64,000 nucleotides of DNA. It comes from Pseudobdellovibrionaceae bacterium (GTDB taxonomy: Bacteria; Bdellovibrionota; Bdellovibrionia; Bdellovibrionales; UBA1609). The position numbers were made by a program, and so were the translations under genes. This document shows, one piece after another, positions 63,163 to 64,000 of this stretch (position 1 is its first letter; every line of letters begins with the position of its first letter). The notes under the pieces were generated by a model that worked only from the letters and a program-made list of their open reading frames with translations, did not search any database and was not told the origin of the DNA. The stretch is taken from assembly GCA_020635055.1 (NCBI GenBank), contig JACKAN010000017.1:1-64000 (forward strand). The letters run 5' to 3'.

Positions 63163-63465
63163 TTTGCCACTTAAAAATGTGGCTATTTGAAAGAGTCGAT
63201 ACCCCCTCGTTGAGTCAAAAAATTCGCAAATTAAAACCTTACTGGTCCATATTAGGACTGGGTGGATAGGTATCTCTACTTTTCTTGGCAGGGAACATTG
63301 CAAAACTATTGAGCAATTTCAGACTTTCTCATTTTAATTCATACGGAATTGCTGCTGTGGGTACAAATTACTTTAAAATTAAATAAATATTCCGATAGTA
63401 ATACTATGAACAGGATGTAAGTGGTTAAGTTCATTATAGAGCCTTATTTATATGGGAGATGTCCC
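63163..63465. other. Right end of insertion sequence and promoter of the fibre gene
   Basis: 63163-63354 is noncoding IS end. 63364-63465 should hold the promoter of the 63466 gene, with GGAG at 63454-63457. Confidence 0.45.
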
Positions 63466-64000
63466 ATGAACATCTCTAATTTGGTCAGCTCATTGTCTAG
63501 GATCTTTAAATCTTCTTATAGCACTCAAAAAATTATTAACATTAGATTTGTTGCAACCTTGTTTATTTTCTTTGTCTCAATTTCAAACATTCAAGCTCAA
63601 ACTCCACAGGGTCTGACCTTACAGGGTACAATTTTTAATGCCAGTGACCTACCCATGGAAAGTCCCTCTGTGAGTTTTTTAATTCAGATTTTATCCTCTG
63701 ATGGCAAGGCTTGTTTGCTCTATGAAGAGACTCACAATATTAATATGAGTGGCTCTAGTGGAGCTTTCTCTTTGATTGTTGGCACGGGCACTCGTAGTGG
63801 CGTGAGTTATGAAGATACTAATACTTTGGCTTTGGCTATGGACAACACTTTGGGTGTGCAGAGTTCACTTACTTGTGGAGTAGGTACCACTTATGACCCA
63901 GCTCCGGGAGATTCCAGAGATGTATTGATTAGTTTTAACGATGGATCGGGTGTTCAAACTCTAACGCAAAATCTTTTAGTTCAATCTGTGCCCTATGCAT
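63466..64000 (+). CDS. Fibre/MAT-like secreted protein, 3' end outside window
   Basis: Open from ATG 63466 to the window end (178 codons). The signal peptide (RFVATLFIFFVSISNIQA) follows a longer basic start of about 27 residues. Then comes a domain LTLQGTIFNASDLPMESPSV, SFLIQILSSDGKACLLYEET, NINMSGSSGAFSLIVGTGTRSG, which resembles the N-terminal domain of large tail-fibre-like (mosaic adhesive trimer) proteins common in Bdellovibrio relatives. Such proteins end in an intramolecular chaperone and recognise prey surfaces. The end of the gene would decide this. Confidence 0.7.
   Translation, partial: MNISNLVSSLSRIFKSSYSTQKIINIRFVATLFIFFVSISNIQAQTPQGLTLQGTIFNASDLPMESPSVSFLIQILSSDGKACLLYEETHNINMSGSSGAFSLIVGTGTRSGVSYEDTNTLALAMDNTLGVQSSLTCGVGTTYDPAPGDSRDVLISFNDGSGVQTLTQNLLVQSVPYA

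Larger units (their letters stand above)
61950..63354. mobile_element. 1.4-kb insertion sequence with 9-bp target duplication
   Basis: Perfect 16-bp inverted ends CAGCAATTCCGTATGA (61950-61965) and TCATACGGAATTGCTG (63339-63354), flanked by the direct repeat CTGTGGGTA (61941-61949 and 63355-63363). Inside are a RAYT gene on the minus strand and the C-terminal part of a plus-strand transposase. A 9-bp duplication fits IS4-like elements (family not proven). Confidence 0.85.

Overview
The window is AT-rich bacterial DNA, dense in genes, with many lipoproteins and outer-membrane proteins. It most resembles Bdellovibrionota (Bdellovibrio-like bacteria). The reasons are a fibre-type protein N-terminus at the right edge like those of predatory-bacterium tail-fibre/MAT proteins, a RAYT-type transposase, and a glyA-rpiB-fab-rpmF-DUF177 cluster. 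The taxonomic call is inference. No rRNA, tRNA or CRISPR array was seen.

Layout. 1-8 kb: a pilin-like gene cut by the left edge, a PLP decarboxylase, a ferredoxin, prfC-udk, an orphan ParA with an overlapping unknown gene, and a secreted VWA protein with the start of a 32-bp repeat on each side. 8-14 kb: an EF-hand lipoprotein, a probably frameshifted small gene, a SEC-C/TPR protein, a tiny cysteine-rich protein, acsA, an M14-like peptidase and an alpha/beta hydrolase. 14-30 kb: the most distinctive region, with three translationally coupled outer-membrane-barrel plus lipoprotein gene pairs. Two of the pairs are tandem duplicates whose lipoproteins end in a conserved EF-hand; the third has a 1657-residue coiled-coil lipoprotein. 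30-44 kb: LPS genes (waaA, a GT9 heptosyltransferase), a small barrel protein, an aminotransferase, a carbonic anhydrase, a Ser-rich lipoprotein, a U32 protein (TrhP-like), a dicarboxylate symporter and a PLD-family protein.

44-52 kb is insertion-sequence territory: an intact IS256-family element inside an older rve-transposase element, a 1357-residue beta-propeller-like lipoprotein, and a second rve remnant whose edge supplies the last codons of glyA. 52-59 kb is the housekeeping operon DUF177-rpmF-fabH-fabD-fabG-acpP-fabF-rpiB-glyA (minus strand), without plsX. A full-length group II intron (58705-60601) sits in its leader, between the likely promoter and the first start codon. 60-64 kb: an SH3/barrel protein with a probably leaderless promoter, a 1.4-kb insertion sequence with 16-bp inverted ends and a 9-bp target duplication that holds a RAYT gene in place of half its transposase, and the 5' end of a fibre-like gene.

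The genes suggest heavy investment in the cell envelope: secreted sensors and adhesins, LPS core synthesis, and the lipoprotein/barrel pairs. The pairs are the best candidate here for an undescribed system. All functional statements come from reading translated sequence by eye, without searches.
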